Of a stretch of DNA of 64,000 nt, positions 8,948 to 17,383 are shown piece by piece. The notes beneath the pieces were generated by a model. It worked only from the letters and a program-made list of their open reading frames with translations, was not told where the DNA came from and did not search any database. Source of the DNA: Aureisphaera galaxeae (GTDB lineage Bacteria > Bacteroidota > Bacteroidia > Flavobacteriales > Flavobacteriaceae); the NCBI RefSeq assembly GCF_028561275.1, contig NZ_JAQQTF010000002.1, positions 951,592-1,015,591 on the forward strand. The letters run 5' to 3'. The position numbers and the translations under genes were made by a program. The first letter of the stretch is position 1, and every line of letters begins with the position of its first letter.

Positions 8948-9151
8948 GTAAGGTAATGTCGCTTTAAGTTATTTTCCTTTCGTACCGAGTTATACGTAAA
9001 AGATTACTAAAAAGTTACATAATTGTAAATGTTTTTCGGTTTAATAACAAAAAAATACGGTAAAGTGCTAATTTTGAGACCCTTGTAATTCCCTGAAAAT
9101 TTCCTCGGTATCTGCTCTTTGTGTAGGGAATTAACATTCACATTATCAATA

Positions 9152-9175
9152 TAATAGTCTAAGAAAGGACTATTA
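9152..9175 (-). terminator. Possible terminator after the HTH regulator gene
   Basis: TAATAGTC at 9152-9159 pairs with GACTATTA at 9168-9175 around an 8-nt loop. It lies 64 nt beyond the stop codon at 9239 on the minus strand. The following sequence is A/T-rich but has no clean T run, so this is tentative. Nothing else was recognised in 8948-9238. Confidence 0.3.
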
Positions 9176-9238
9176 CGTTACATTTTTTCATCCAAGGACT
9201 TCCCATGATTTTCAAATATTCGATCATTGCATTGGGCA

Positions 9239-10207
9239 TTATTCAAAATCTAGGACTTGGTAAGCGGAGAGCAGTTGTTTAAGGGCCTCAATTTTTGAAT
9301 ACATCTTATTGAAGAAGGTATTTTGTTCCTTTTCACCGGCAGTATTCAATAATTTAGAATGTTCCAGCTGTTTTTGAAAGTAGTCATTGGCTTGCTCACA
9401 CATACTCGAGTCACTCGTTAAATAATAGGACAACATTGAAAAGGGGACATAAAGTGATTGTTGTGATTTTGTTTGAACCAAAACCTGATTGTTCATCAGT
9501 AATAGCTCATTATAATATAATTGAAACCCATGGCGGCTTTTCGATACTTTTTGGGATAAGTTCGTTATGAGTTCCTCAATTTGGGAACAGAGTACTAAGG
9601 CATCTTCAATTTCCAATAACCCGGCTTCGAAATAGAAATGAATTTGCTTTAAAGTACTGTTTACCGTGGTAACATCCCATATTTCGCTAATGGTAAGATC
9701 ACCGTATATACCTCCTAGTTCCTTTGCTGCTGTAAGTAGTGGCAGGCTTGGATGGTAATGCGAAAATTTCTTGTTAGAAAATGTCGGATCCAATAGTTTT
9801 AGCCATACATAGCATTTAAATCGAGTGAGTAAATTGCCCTCTAATAAATAAAATAGAGGGATATCCTTGGCCGAATATAAAAGGTGGCTCTCTTCACTAG
9901 CTTTCAAAGAAGACAAGGAAATATAAGACCTCTCGAAGTATTTCTGCAGGTCCTCTTCGCTTCGTATAGAGGCTGTTTTCTGCACAGCAACAATATCTTG
10001 AGAGGAGACATCATGCAACCCGTCTAGGGATATGTGGAATCTCCTGGCTAGCTGCATGCTTTCTTCCAAGGATAATTTACTCTTTAAGCTGGTTCTTCTG
10101 TGTGCAGCGTCATAACTGATGTCCAAGGCTTCGGCAATCTCTTCGATTAAAGAAGTATTGGCGGGTAGCCGTTTTCTTATTCGATTCAAAAACTCTTGTT
10201 GAAACAT
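9239..10207 (-). CDS. Helix-turn-helix transcriptional regulator with a large helical domain
   Basis: 322 aa. Residues of about 18-62 contain an HTH: IEEIAEALDISYDAAHRR followed by a recognition helix and SLEESMQLARRFHISLD, which resembles Cro/C1- or BetR-like DNA-binding domains. The remaining 250 residues are mainly alpha-helical without a recognised enzyme or ligand signature, and could be a sensory or oligomerisation domain. It is divergently oriented to the exported repeat protein at 10324. The 116-bp gap contains a near-ideal operator palindrome just 14 bp before its start codon, suggesting autoregulation. Confidence 0.7.
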   Translation of the reverse strand: MFQQEFLNRIRKRLPANTSLIEEIAEALDISYDAAHRRTSLKSKLSLEESMQLARRFHISLDGLHDVSSQDIVAVQKTASIRSEEDLQKYFERSYISLSSLKASEESHLLYSAKDIPLFYLLEGNLLTRFKCYVWLKLLDPTFSNKKFSHYHPSLPLLTAAKELGGIYGDLTISEIWDVTTVNSTLKQIHFYFEAGLLEIEDALVLCSQIEELITNLSQKVSKSRHGFQLYYNELLLMNNQVLVQTKSQQSLYVPFSMLSYYLTSDSSMCEQANDYFQKQLEHSKLLNTAGEKEQNTFFNKMYSKIEALKQLLSAYQVLDFE

Positions 10208-10220
10208 AGTGTAAAAATAT

Positions 10221-10266
10221 AATTTTTGTGATAATCACAAAAATTTAATATTTGTGTTGTGATAAT
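10221..10266. promoter_or_regulatory. Candidate operator: perfect inverted repeat plus extra half-site
   Basis: AATTTTTGTGAT at 10221-10232 and ATCACAAAAATT at 10234-10245 are exact reverse complements around a single A. A direct-repeat half-site TTGTGATAAT recurs at 10257-10266. The palindrome lies 14 bp before the start codon of the HTH regulator and about 50 bp upstream of the -7 box of the divergent gene, which is where an autoregulatory operator would be expected. Confidence 0.6.
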
Positions 10267-10292
10267 GTAAACTAAAAATGTGAATATAACAA

Positions 10293-10313
10293 TAATTTTG
10301 ATTCGTAATCAAA
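10293..10313 (+). promoter_or_regulatory. Candidate -7 box overlapped by a second inverted repeat
   Basis: TAATTTTG at 10293-10300 matches TAnnTTTG and precedes the ATG at 10324 by 23 nt. TTTGATT at 10297-10303 and AATCAAA at 10307-10313 form an inverted repeat around CGT that covers the end of the -7 box and the likely transcription start. A repressor bound here would block initiation. No -33 TTTG was found. Confidence 0.4.
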
Positions 10314-10323
10314 TTCAGAAATT

Positions 10324-11103
10324 ATGAAAATCAAAATATTGTTAACTGCAATTTTACTCACAGGTTTTTTGGCAAATGCCCAAAAGAAGCAACGAAAGCT
10401 TAGAGCGCCCATATGGATTACGCATAGCAAGAATACGGATGTTGTTGGTGTGTCTTTTGGGATATTGCCTAAAAGTCTTTTTAACGATAGCACATTAACG
10501 AGAACATTTGGAATGCGGGTTGAGCCCTCTATATTGGGAGCTTTTTCTTGGATGATAGATAAATCTCCAGTAGCAACTAATGAAGATTCTTTTAAGATGA
10601 TCATGAGTGAGGCTCCAACGGAAATCATTTACGGAGGTAATCTTTCTACAGGAATCTTTGGTGAAGCGCATGTACACGGTTTTTCAGCTGGGATATTTAT
10701 GCAACAGTTATATCGCATGAACGGAATTGCGGTTACAGGAATGATGAATCTTGTGCAATCTGGAAATGGTGTGTTCATTGGTGGATTTGGAAACGAACTC
10801 TATAAAGGAAATGGAATTGCTGCAGGTTTTGGCAATTTAGGATATCGATATAATGGGATACAGGTAGGAATACTGAACACGATAAAAGAAACCGGGCATG
10901 GACTCCAATTGGGTTTGGAAAATGATAGCCAAAAGTTTAATGGAGTTCAATTTGGGTTCATGAATATTGTCGATGAAAGCATGATTGGCTTGCAAATTGG
11001 CTTGTGGAATAACGCAAATAGTCTTAGAGGAATACAATTAGGGCTTTGGAATAAGAATGGGAAGCGATCATTACCCTTCATAAACTGGCAGTTCAAGGGA
11101 TAG
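10324..11103 (+). CDS. Exported repeat protein resembling the LA_2272 surface-repeat family
   Basis: 259 aa. The signal peptide is residues 1-19 (ending LANAQ). From about residue 115 to the C-terminus there are roughly seven tandem repeats of about 20-22 residues with the core NGIxxGxxN, for example MNGIAVTGMMN, YNGIQVGILN, FNGVQFGFMN and LRGIQLGLWN. The regular G/N spacing suggests a repetitive beta structure, either exported to the surface or in the outer membrane. I see no enzyme motif. It faces an HTH regulator across a palindromic operator, so its expression is probably controlled by that regulator. Confidence 0.75.
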   Translation: MKIKILLTAILLTGFLANAQKKQRKLRAPIWITHSKNTDVVGVSFGILPKSLFNDSTLTRTFGMRVEPSILGAFSWMIDKSPVATNEDSFKMIMSEAPTEIIYGGNLSTGIFGEAHVHGFSAGIFMQQLYRMNGIAVTGMMNLVQSGNGVFIGGFGNELYKGNGIAAGFGNLGYRYNGIQVGILNTIKETGHGLQLGLENDSQKFNGVQFGFMNIVDESMIGLQIGLWNNANSLRGIQLGLWNKNGKRSLPFINWQFKG

Positions 11104-11142
11104 CACGGAGGAATAAATAACTAAGAATAGACCAAACAAAGA

Positions 11143-11180
11143 AGACCCCGCAATGAAGAGTTGCAGGGCCTTTTCTTTTT
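11143..11180. terminator. Bidirectional terminator between convergent genes
   Basis: CCCCGCAA near 11146-11153 pairs with TTGCAGGG at 11161-11168 with one mismatch. It is followed by a T-rich run on the plus strand and preceded by an A-rich run that serves the minus strand. Confidence 0.6.
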
Positions 11181-11187
11181 CATAATA

Positions 11188-12252
11188 TTATTGCGTACTC
11201 CCGGCCGATAAAGGATCACAGGGAATAACCTCAATGTCATAACTTCCAATCCCTAGTAGTTCTATATCCTCTACCGTCTCGATTCTGAAGTAGATGGTTT
11301 GGGGACTGGATAGCGTAGTGTATTCTGTTGGATCTATTTCATTCGTTTCGTCTATGGCATCCTGCTCTGTTTCGAAATAAGTAAGTTTCAACGAATCCGA
11401 TCTGTCGTGTGCTTCCGGAATTTCGGTGCATAAACTATAATCCTGTAGATTCAATTGGGCAACTCCTGGATTGTCCTCCAATTCACAAACCTGATACACC
11501 TGGGTCTGGCATTGCCATTCACAGTTTTGGATAATCCTAAGACGTTGATTATTGTATTCCAATTCAATTAAAGTGCTTGTCAGCGTAATTACCTTCCAGT
11601 CGTTATTCCAGAACTCACCTCGAGGGGTCTCCTCTTCCTTAATAAAACTGATATTCATGTGTAGTTCATCACCTATGTGGAAGGTAACCCATGATCCGAA
11701 GTAAATCCCTTGACCGGAATGCAGCTGCAGGATGTCATGATCGTTTACGGCAATATATTCGCCTTCATAATCATTAGGATACCCTTCCCATTCGTCAATT
11801 TCCCAATAGCAGGTTCTAAAAGAGCCATTGCAGTTTCGGATTTCTTCGTCTTTTTCACAGGCTTCCAAAGCTTCCTTTAATTCTTCGTTGTTGTTTATCT
11901 CCAATAACTCTCCATTGGTTTGTGTCCCTTTAATGGGATAGCTAATGCTTATGGAGTAATTGTCGGGCATGGCATTCAACAGCCCGATGAATTGTTCGTT
12001 TTCGTGAATCGCCGAAGGCTGAACATATTCCATGTTTTCATCAAAAATGAAAATAACAAAGGGATAGTTGAAATCAATACATTCTAATGGGTTTTCGGCG
12101 GCTTCCCCTGGAGTACGTTCCAGTAGGGCATACAGATCCGATGCTACCTCGAAAGTTTCGTAATTAACGCGGTCTTCACCCGCAGGCTCATTTTCACAGC
12201 TGGTTAGGGCTAGGCATAGCAAGCTTAGGATAGTTAGTGCTAACTTTTTCAT
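11188..12252 (-). CDS. Lipoprotein of unknown function
   Basis: 354 aa. The signal peptide ends in a lipobox, LALTSC, with Cys19 as the lipidated residue. The mature protein is acidic, rich in Asp/Glu, and contains further cysteines (CIDFNYPF, CEKDEEIRNCNGSFRTCYWEIDEWEG, CEWQC). The repeated pattern of aromatic strands and the CYWEIDEWEG segment suggest an extracytoplasmic beta-rich fold. I do not recognise the family. It lies 99 nt downstream of the anti-sigma-like gene and may belong to the same transcription unit. Confidence 0.75.
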   Translation of the reverse strand: MKKLALTILSLLCLALTSCENEPAGEDRVNYETFEVASDLYALLERTPGEAAENPLECIDFNYPFVIFIFDENMEYVQPSAIHENEQFIGLLNAMPDNYSISISYPIKGTQTNGELLEINNNEELKEALEACEKDEEIRNCNGSFRTCYWEIDEWEGYPNDYEGEYIAVNDHDILQLHSGQGIYFGSWVTFHIGDELHMNISFIKEEETPRGEFWNNDWKVITLTSTLIELEYNNQRLRIIQNCEWQCQTQVYQVCELEDNPGVAQLNLQDYSLCTEIPEAHDRSDSLKLTYFETEQDAIDETNEIDPTEYTTLSSPQTIYFRIETVEDIELLGIGSYDIEVIPCDPLSAGSTQ

Positions 12253-12351
12253 GTAAGGTTATTTTTTTATTATGTTAAATCTAAAGATTGTTCCTTTCAA
12301 CAGAAAGAAAAAGGAGTCGTTATACTTGAATCACGGCTAATTTCTCATGGG

Positions 12352-12918
12352 TTATTCATGTAACGAGTCCTTTATGATCTTATTTTCCTTTTTCTCCGGA
12401 TGCAAAAGACTATCGATGACCTCTTTTTTATCCGTATTTATTTCTTCACCCGTACTCATATTGTAATAATGATAGGTAGTCTTCACCACTGTAGTGGTGT
12501 CTGGTAGCTTCGGTTTTTTATAAGCAGTTTTTGTTTTTTTCTTAAACGATGTTTTTTCTTCGGCTACTTTTACATCAGGTTCAGATTCTTGAATGGCTTC
12601 CAGGTTTTCTTTTTCTGCTTCCTTTTCTTCTGAAATGGAAGTAACCTTATTATCTTCGGAAACCGGATTATTCTTTGCAGCTTCTGTTTCAGAAGAGATA
12701 GGTTCTACAACTATTTCTTTTTCCGATGGATCCGAAAGGAATAGGAACCCAGCGCCTCCCAGCAGTAGAAAAAGTAAGCCCAAAAGGAACCATCTCCTTT
12801 TTTTCTTTTTCTCATTCAATCGGGTTTCGATGAGATCCCATTGTCTTTCGTCTGCAATAACCGTTTCCTCCCCCAAACGTTCTGCGATTAATTTCCCTAT
12901 GTCTTTTTTGGTGTTCAT
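12352..12918 (-). CDS. Putative anti-sigma factor, single-pass membrane protein
   Basis: 188 aa. About 40 cytoplasmic residues are followed by a basic stretch and one membrane helix (RRWFLLGLLFLLLGGAGFLF, about residues 41-60). A long Glu/Lys/Thr-rich extracytoplasmic region follows with no recognised domain. It overlaps the upstream ECF sigma gene by 4 nt (ATGA at 12915-12918), which is the usual arrangement for an anti-sigma factor and its sigma partner. The role is inferred from layout and context, not from a recognised ZAS motif, which is missing. Confidence 0.65.
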   Translation of the reverse strand: MNTKKDIGKLIAERLGEETVIADERQWDLIETRLNEKKKKRRWFLLGLLFLLLGGAGFLFLSDPSEKEIVVEPISSETEAAKNNPVSEDNKVTSISEEKEAEKENLEAIQESEPDVKVAEEKTSFKKKTKTAYKKPKLPDTTTVVKTTYHYYNMSTGEEINTDKKEVIDSLLHPEKKENKIIKDSLHE

Positions 12919-13463
12919 GGTTTAGTGATTGAAAGATTTTTGGTTTTTGGGGCTAATCTTTCCCTTAATATCAACTTGGCCCTATGATAATTCGATTTTG
13001 ATGTGCTTTCTGAAATGGACAAAAGATTGGCAATCTCCTTGTGCGAATGGTTGTCCATTTGATATAGGTTGAAAACCATTCTGTATTGATCGGGCAATTC
13101 CTGTATGTGTTGTAACAGTATGCCTAACGGAATCGCTTCAATGCTATCTTCTATCTCTGTACTTCCTCCTTCGGAAACCCGTACTTCTGGCACGGGAACT
13201 TCCTTCTGGTTCTTGTAGCGATCTATCGCTTTGTAAATCGTGATGCGTTTCATCCATCCCTCAAAAGATCCCCTTCCCTTATATTTTCGAATACTTGAAA
13301 AGATAGTTACAAAGGCATCTTGCAAATTATCTTCTGCATCCTCTTGGTTACGACAGTACTTTAAGGATATAAAGTAAAGCGTGTCCTTGTATTTTTTGAA
13401 CAATTCGGCCTGTGCCTCCCTGTCATTCTTTTTGGCTCTGTCAATTAATACGTCGAGTTCCAA
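12915..13463 (-). CDS. ECF-type RNA polymerase sigma factor
   Basis: 182 aa with the two domains of sigma-70 family ECF factors. Region 2 is about residues 10-75 (AELFKKYKDTLYFISLKYCRNQEDAEDNLQDAFVTIF, then FEGWMKRITIYKAIDRYK). Region 4 is about residues 115-168 (IQELPDQYRMVFNLYQMDNHSHKEIANLLSISESTSKSNYHRAK). It should direct transcription of a small regulon in response to a signal relayed by the membrane protein that overlaps it by 4 nt. The regulon cannot be read from the window. Confidence 0.9.
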   Translation of the reverse strand: MELDVLIDRAKKNDREAQAELFKKYKDTLYFISLKYCRNQEDAEDNLQDAFVTIFSSIRKYKGRGSFEGWMKRITIYKAIDRYKNQKEVPVPEVRVSEGGSTEIEDSIEAIPLGILLQHIQELPDQYRMVFNLYQMDNHSHKEIANLLSISESTSKSNYHRAKLILRERLAPKTKNLSITKP

Positions 13464-13575
13464 GAGCAGACTTGTTTAGTAGAAATTTCTGTTATATAGT
13501 CTGTAAGAAAATAAAAAGTTGCGTGGGGTCGGCAAAAAAATGCAAATACCCATGAAAAAGAAGTCTGTATTAATG

Positions 13576-13607
13576 AAAAAAGCCCTTCGAAAAGAAGGGC
13601 TTTTTTT
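13576..13607 (-). terminator. Terminator of pnp
   Basis: A run of six A then GCCCTTC (13582-13588), loop GAAAA, GAAGGGC (13594-13600), then seven T. It works in both directions and sits 20 nt beyond the pnp stop. Confidence 0.8.
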
Positions 13608-13626
13608 ACTATATCAGAAAGATAGT

Positions 13627-15858
13627 TTAGTCTTTCTTTTTGAAATCTCTATTTCGGTTATCCCGATTTCTATTGTCTCTCCCACGGTTACCTCCACTTC
13701 GGTTTCCGTCACGCTTTGGTCGATCTTGATAGCCTTCCGGCTTCGGTATGATTGCTTTTCGGGAAACTTTCTCTTTTCGAGTTCTAGAATCAATTCCGAA
13801 GTACTTCACATCAAGAACATCACCCATGTTTACTACATCGGTTACGTTCTCAGTACGTTCCCAAGCCAATTCGGAAACGTGAAGCAATACTTCGTTACCA
13901 GGAGCTTCTACATACTCAACTACAGCACCGAATTCCAAGATCTTGATCACTTTTACTTCGTAAACGCTTCCAACCTCAGGCTTAAAGGTGATAGAGTCAA
14001 TCTTAGCCAATACAGCATCGATTCCATCCTGATCCGTTCCCAGAATCTCAACAATTCCTTCTTCGGTAACAGGATCCTCATTGATAACGATCGTCGTTTT
14101 GGTTTCTTTCTGAAGTTCTTGAATCACTTTTCCTCCAGGTCCAATTAAAGCACCAATGTACTCGTTCGCGATTACCGTAGTAACCATCTTCGGAGCATGT
14201 GGCTTCACATCTGCATTTGGAGTAGCAATGGTGTCGGTTAACTTCTCCAAAATATGAAGACGTCCGTCACGTGCTTGCTGTAACGCTTTGATTAAAATCT
14301 CGTAGCTAAGCCCTTTGATTTTAATATCCATTTGGCAAGCGGTAATACCATCTGCCGTTCCAGTTACTTTAAAGTCCATATCCCCTAAGTGATCTTCATC
14401 ACCTAAGATGTCACTTAATACAGCGTACTTTCCAGTTTCCCCATCGCTAATCAATCCCATGGCGATTCCAGAAACCGGCTTCTTCATCTGTACACCGGCA
14501 TCCATCAATGCCATCGTTCCACTACATACGGTTGCCATAGAAGAAGAACCGTTAGATTCTAATACCTCACTTACTACACGTACGGTGTAAGGGCAATCGT
14601 CTGGGATCATCCCTTTAAGAGCACGTTGTGCCAAGTTTCCGTGTCCTACCTCTCTTCGGGAAGTACCTCTAATGGGTCGTGCTTCTCCAGTACAGAAAGG
14701 AGGGAAGTTGTAGTGTAGGTAGAATGTTTCTTCTCCTTCGTAAGAAGGCATGTCAATCTGATTTGCCTCTCTAGAAGTTCCCAGGGTTACTGTGGCCAAG
14801 GCTTGGGTTTCTCCTCGTGTAAATACGGATGAACCATGCGTAGATGGCAAGTAATCCACTTCGCACCAGATAGGACGAATCTCATCGGTTTGTCTACCAT
14901 CTAATCTAAGACCTTCGTTTAAGGTAAGGTCCCTAACAGCAGCTTTTTCTGCTTTGTTGAAATATTTGGAAACCAAATCTCCAATGTCTTCCAATTCTTC
15001 TTCAGTATAAGTGGCAAGGATTTCCTCTTTTATTTCTGAAAATGCCAGTCCTCTTTCCTTTTTGGAAGAACCTTGTTTTGCTACAGCATACACTTTGTCG
15101 TATGCCATGTCATGGATTTTTTTCTGAAGCTCTTCGTCTTCCCTTTCTGGCTCGTATTCACGAACTTCTTTTTTTCCGAAAGCTTCGGCCAAGCGAATTT
15201 GAGCAGCACACTGAACTTTAATGGCTTCGTGTGCGAATTTGATGGCCTCGGTCATTTCCTCTTCAGAAATTTCATCCATCTCACCTTCCACCATCATTAC
15301 AGAATCTGCAGAAGCACCAATCATCATATCGATGTCACTTTCCGCCAACTGAGCTCTGGAAGGGTTAATAATGAATTCACCATTCACGCGTCCTACACGT
15401 ACTTCAGAAATAGCACATTCGAATGGGAAATCGGATAATTGAATAGCAGCCGAAGCAGCCAATCCAGCCATGGCATCTGGCATTACATCCTCGTCATGCG
15501 ACATTAATTGAATCATTACCTGTGTTTCACTGTGGTAATCCTTTGGGAACAAAGGGCGTAATACACGGTCTACCAATCGCATGGTAAGTACTTCTCCGTC
15601 ACTAGGACGTGCTTCTCTTTTAAAGAACCCTCCAGGGTAACGTCCTGCGGCGGCAAATTTTTCACGGTAGTCTACGGTAAGCGGTAGGAAGTCTACATCG
15701 GAAGCCTTGTAGTTGGAAACAACGGTACAAAGCATCATACACTTTCCAGACTGAACTACAACAGATCCGTGCGCTTGTTTTGCTAATTTTCCGGTTTCGA
15801 TAGATATCTCTCTACCGTCACCAAGGTCTATGACCTCTCTAAAAACTTTAGGTATCAT
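13627..15858 (-). CDS. pnp: Polynucleotide phosphorylase
   Basis: 743 aa, full length. It degrades RNA 3' to 5' using phosphate and is a core of the RNA degradosome. Domain order: RNase PH-like 1 (about residues 10-145, with [32 protein letters not shown]), helical domain (about 150-235), RNase PH-like 2 (about 320-540, with [14 protein letters not shown] and the active-site region [10 protein letters not shown]), KH (about 555-615, [15 protein letters not shown]) and S1 (about 630-700, [19 protein letters not shown]). The C-terminus is a low-complexity tail rich in Arg, Asn, Asp and Gly. A hairpin CGACCG/CGGTCG lies in the leader at 15906-15922. Confidence 0.97.
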   Translation of the reverse strand: MIPKVFREVIDLGDGREISIETGKLAKQAHGSVVVQSGKCMMLCTVVSNYKASDVDFLPLTVDYREKFAAAGRYPGGFFKREARPSDGEVLTMRLVDRVLRPLFPKDYHSETQVMIQLMSHDEDVMPDAMAGLAASAAIQLSDFPFECAISEVRVGRVNGEFIINPSRAQLAESDIDMMIGASADSVMMVEGEMDEISEEEMTEAIKFAHEAIKVQCAAQIRLAEAFGKKEVREYEPEREDEELQKKIHDMAYDKVYAVAKQGSSKKERGLAFSEIKEEILATYTEEELEDIGDLVSKYFNKAEKAAVRDLTLNEGLRLDGRQTDEIRPIWCEVDYLPSTHGSSVFTRGETQALATVTLGTSREANQIDMPSYEGEETFYLHYNFPPFCTGEARPIRGTSRREVGHGNLAQRALKGMIPDDCPYTVRVVSEVLESNGSSSMATVCSGTMALMDAGVQMKKPVSGIAMGLISDGETGKYAVLSDILGDEDHLGDMDFKVTGTADGITACQMDIKIKGLSYEILIKALQQARDGRLHILEKLTDTIATPNADVKPHAPKMVTTVIANEYIGALIGPGGKVIQELQKETKTTIVINEDPVTEEGIVEILGTDQDGIDAVLAKIDSITFKPEVGSVYEVKVIKILEFGAVVEYVEAPGNEVLLHVSELAWERTENVTDVVNMGDVLDVKYFGIDSRTRKEKVSRKAIIPKPEGYQDRPKRDGNRSGGNRGRDNRNRDNRNRDFKKKD

Positions 15859-15905
15859 TTGTTTTTCATTATCCCCAATAGGTTGGGGTGTTTGCTAATG
15901 GTCAG

Positions 15906-15922
15906 CGACCGTTTTTCGGTCG
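15906..15922 (-). promoter_or_regulatory. Hairpin in the pnp leader
   Basis: CGACCG at 15906-15911 pairs with CGGTCG at 15917-15922 around five T. It lies 48 nt upstream of the pnp start. Leader hairpins upstream of pnp are autoregulatory RNase III targets in Escherichia coli; whether this one has such a role is unknown. Confidence 0.3.
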
Positions 15923-16005
15923 TAAGTTGTGTTGTTGTGGTTTGACCAATGAAAAACTAAGGGTAGCTTTTTATGTATGCATGGGCAATAAAGCCCGGGT
16001 AATAT

Positions 16006-16031
16006 AAAAAGAGGGGACAAATTGCCCCCTC
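16006..16031 (-). terminator. Terminator of rpsO
   Basis: GAGGGG at 16011-16016 pairs with CCCCTC at 16026-16031. On the minus strand the stem is followed by five T and an A/T-rich stretch. It separates rpsO from pnp. Confidence 0.65.
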
Positions 16032-16039
16032 AATGTTTC

Positions 16040-16309
16040 TTATTTACGTAGTCCTAACTCTTTAACGATCGCACGGTATCTCATGATGTCCTTCTTCATT
16101 AGATAGTTCAATAGCGAACGACGCTTACCTACTAACTTTACCAAAGAACGCTCTGTGTTAAAGTCTTTGTGGTTTTCTTTAAGGTGCTTGGTTAGGTGAT
16201 CAATTCTGTAAGTGAATAAAGCAATTTGTCCCTCTGCAGAACCGGTATCGTTTTTTCCTTTTCCGTGTTTTGCAAAGATCTCTTCTTTCTTTTCTGGTGA
16301 TAAATACAT
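16040..16309 (-). CDS. rpsO: 30S ribosomal protein S15
   Basis: 89 aa, the usual length. It binds the central domain of 16S rRNA and bridges to the 50S subunit. Visible family signatures are GSAEGQIALFTYRIDHLTKHLKENHKD and SLVKLVGKRRSLLNYLMKKD. The ATG at 16307-16309 (MYLSPEKKEE) is chosen over an in-frame start 20 codons upstream, because the extra residues are not part of S15 and the promoter would then leave almost no leader. pnp follows on the same strand but beyond a terminator. Confidence 0.96.
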   Translation of the reverse strand: MYLSPEKKEEIFAKHGKGKNDTGSAEGQIALFTYRIDHLTKHLKENHKDFNTERSLVKLVGKRRSLLNYLMKKDIMRYRAIVKELGLRK

Positions 16310-16366
16310 GCCAATATTATTTAAATGATTTTTATGTACATAATTACGTCTCTCGTAATCAGGGTG

Positions 16367-16396
16367 CAAAGATACTATTTTTAAGTGTATACCAAA
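16367..16396 (-). promoter_or_regulatory. Promoter of rpsO
   Basis: On the minus strand TTTG (16396-16393) is followed after 18 nt by TATCTTTG (16374-16367), a full match to the Bacteroidota vegetative promoter. It leaves a leader of about 50 nt before the ATG at 16309. Confidence 0.6.
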
Positions 16397-16488
16397 GTGT
16401 TGCTCTGGAAATTATTTTTTTAACGATTCTTTAAACCTTTTTGTATTTGCATAGTCATAAGGGCATGAAACTCTTAAATACAAACACT

Positions 16489-17322
16489 ATGAAAACGAAC
16501 GTAATGAAAAAAGGAATGTTGCTCCTTATGGGTGCTGGATTACTCTTCACTTCCTGTAGCCAGGACGATAATGAGACCAGTGAAGAAAGTGTAAGCGCCG
16601 AAATTACCGCCGAACGAACCCAACAATCTACCGAAGCAGAAATTGCTACGGACGAATTATTCAATGTCATGGACATCGCTTATGCCGAACAGGAAGAAGA
16701 GGCAGGTCGCAATGCAAGCTATTTCCCAAGTTGTGTTACCATCACAGTAAGCATGCAAAATGGGGTGAAGTTCGTTACCCTGGATTTCGGATTGGGGTGC
16801 CAGTTGAACAATGGAGCCATTGTTTCCGGAATCATTTACCTTACCTACAATCCATCGCAGGCGGGTACGGTAACCATTGAGTACGATCTGGAAAACTTTG
16901 CGCACAACAACAAGTTTATCGCGGGTGGAGGATCCCTTTTCCGCGAGCGAAACAATGCCAATGGCAATCCGCAGCATACGGTAAATCACGATTTGGAGGT
17001 GACATTCCCCAACGGATTGGTGATCGATATTGACGGTACCCGAGTTTCCGAATGGATCGAAGGGGTAGGAAGTGGTACTTGGGAGGACAATGCCTTCTTG
17101 GTAACTGGAAACCGTGATATCCAATTCAGTACCGGATTCTCGCATTATGCCATCGTAATAGATCCATTGCGCAGGGAAGCAACGTGCCCGCACTTTGTGA
17201 GTGGTACGGTAGAAATTACCCGAAACAACGGAACTGGACTCTTGGATTTTGGAGACGGTACCTGTGACAATTTAGCCACGCTAACAGTGAATGGCGAAAC
17301 GTACACTATTATTCTCAATTAA
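16489..17322 (+). CDS. Lipoprotein of unknown function
   Basis: 277 aa from the ATG at 16489. The signal peptide MKKGMLLLMGAGLLFTSC carries a lipobox with the lipidated Cys at about residue 23, followed by an acidic SQDDNETSEE stretch typical of surface-exposed Bacteroidota lipoproteins. The mature part is beta-strand rich (VTITVSMQNGVKFVTLDFG, GTVTIEYDL, VTFPNGLVIDIDGTR) with four cysteines (SCVTITV, GCQLN, TCPHF, TCDNL) that may pair. I do not recognise the family. A longer TTG-started reading is less likely because it would bury the signal peptide. Confidence 0.75.
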   Translation: MKTNVMKKGMLLLMGAGLLFTSCSQDDNETSEESVSAEITAERTQQSTEAEIATDELFNVMDIAYAEQEEEAGRNASYFPSCVTITVSMQNGVKFVTLDFGLGCQLNNGAIVSGIIYLTYNPSQAGTVTIEYDLENFAHNNKFIAGGGSLFRERNNANGNPQHTVNHDLEVTFPNGLVIDIDGTRVSEWIEGVGSGTWEDNAFLVTGNRDIQFSTGFSHYAIVIDPLRREATCPHFVSGTVEITRNNGTGLLDFGDGTCDNLATLTVNGETYTIILN

Positions 17323-17350
17323 TAGTGAAGTTGGTGGTTTTTGTAAATGG

Positions 17351-17376
17351 AATCGGCTCCGAAAGGAGCCGATTTT
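17351..17376. terminator. Strong bidirectional terminator
   Basis: AATCGGCTCC pairs perfectly with GGAGCCGATT around a GAAA tetraloop, followed by a T run. It lies between the convergent lipoprotein gene and accD. Confidence 0.8.
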
Positions 17377-17383
17377 TTATGTC

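Noticed and set aside
13519..14148. Long plus-strand open frame antisense to pnp
   Set aside because: It lies inside the conserved pnp coding region, includes the pnp terminator, and its translation has no recognisable features; it reflects the codon bias of pnp.
16310..16369. Upstream extension of rpsO by 20 codons
   Set aside because: The added residues do not belong to S15, and using them would put the start next to the -7 box.
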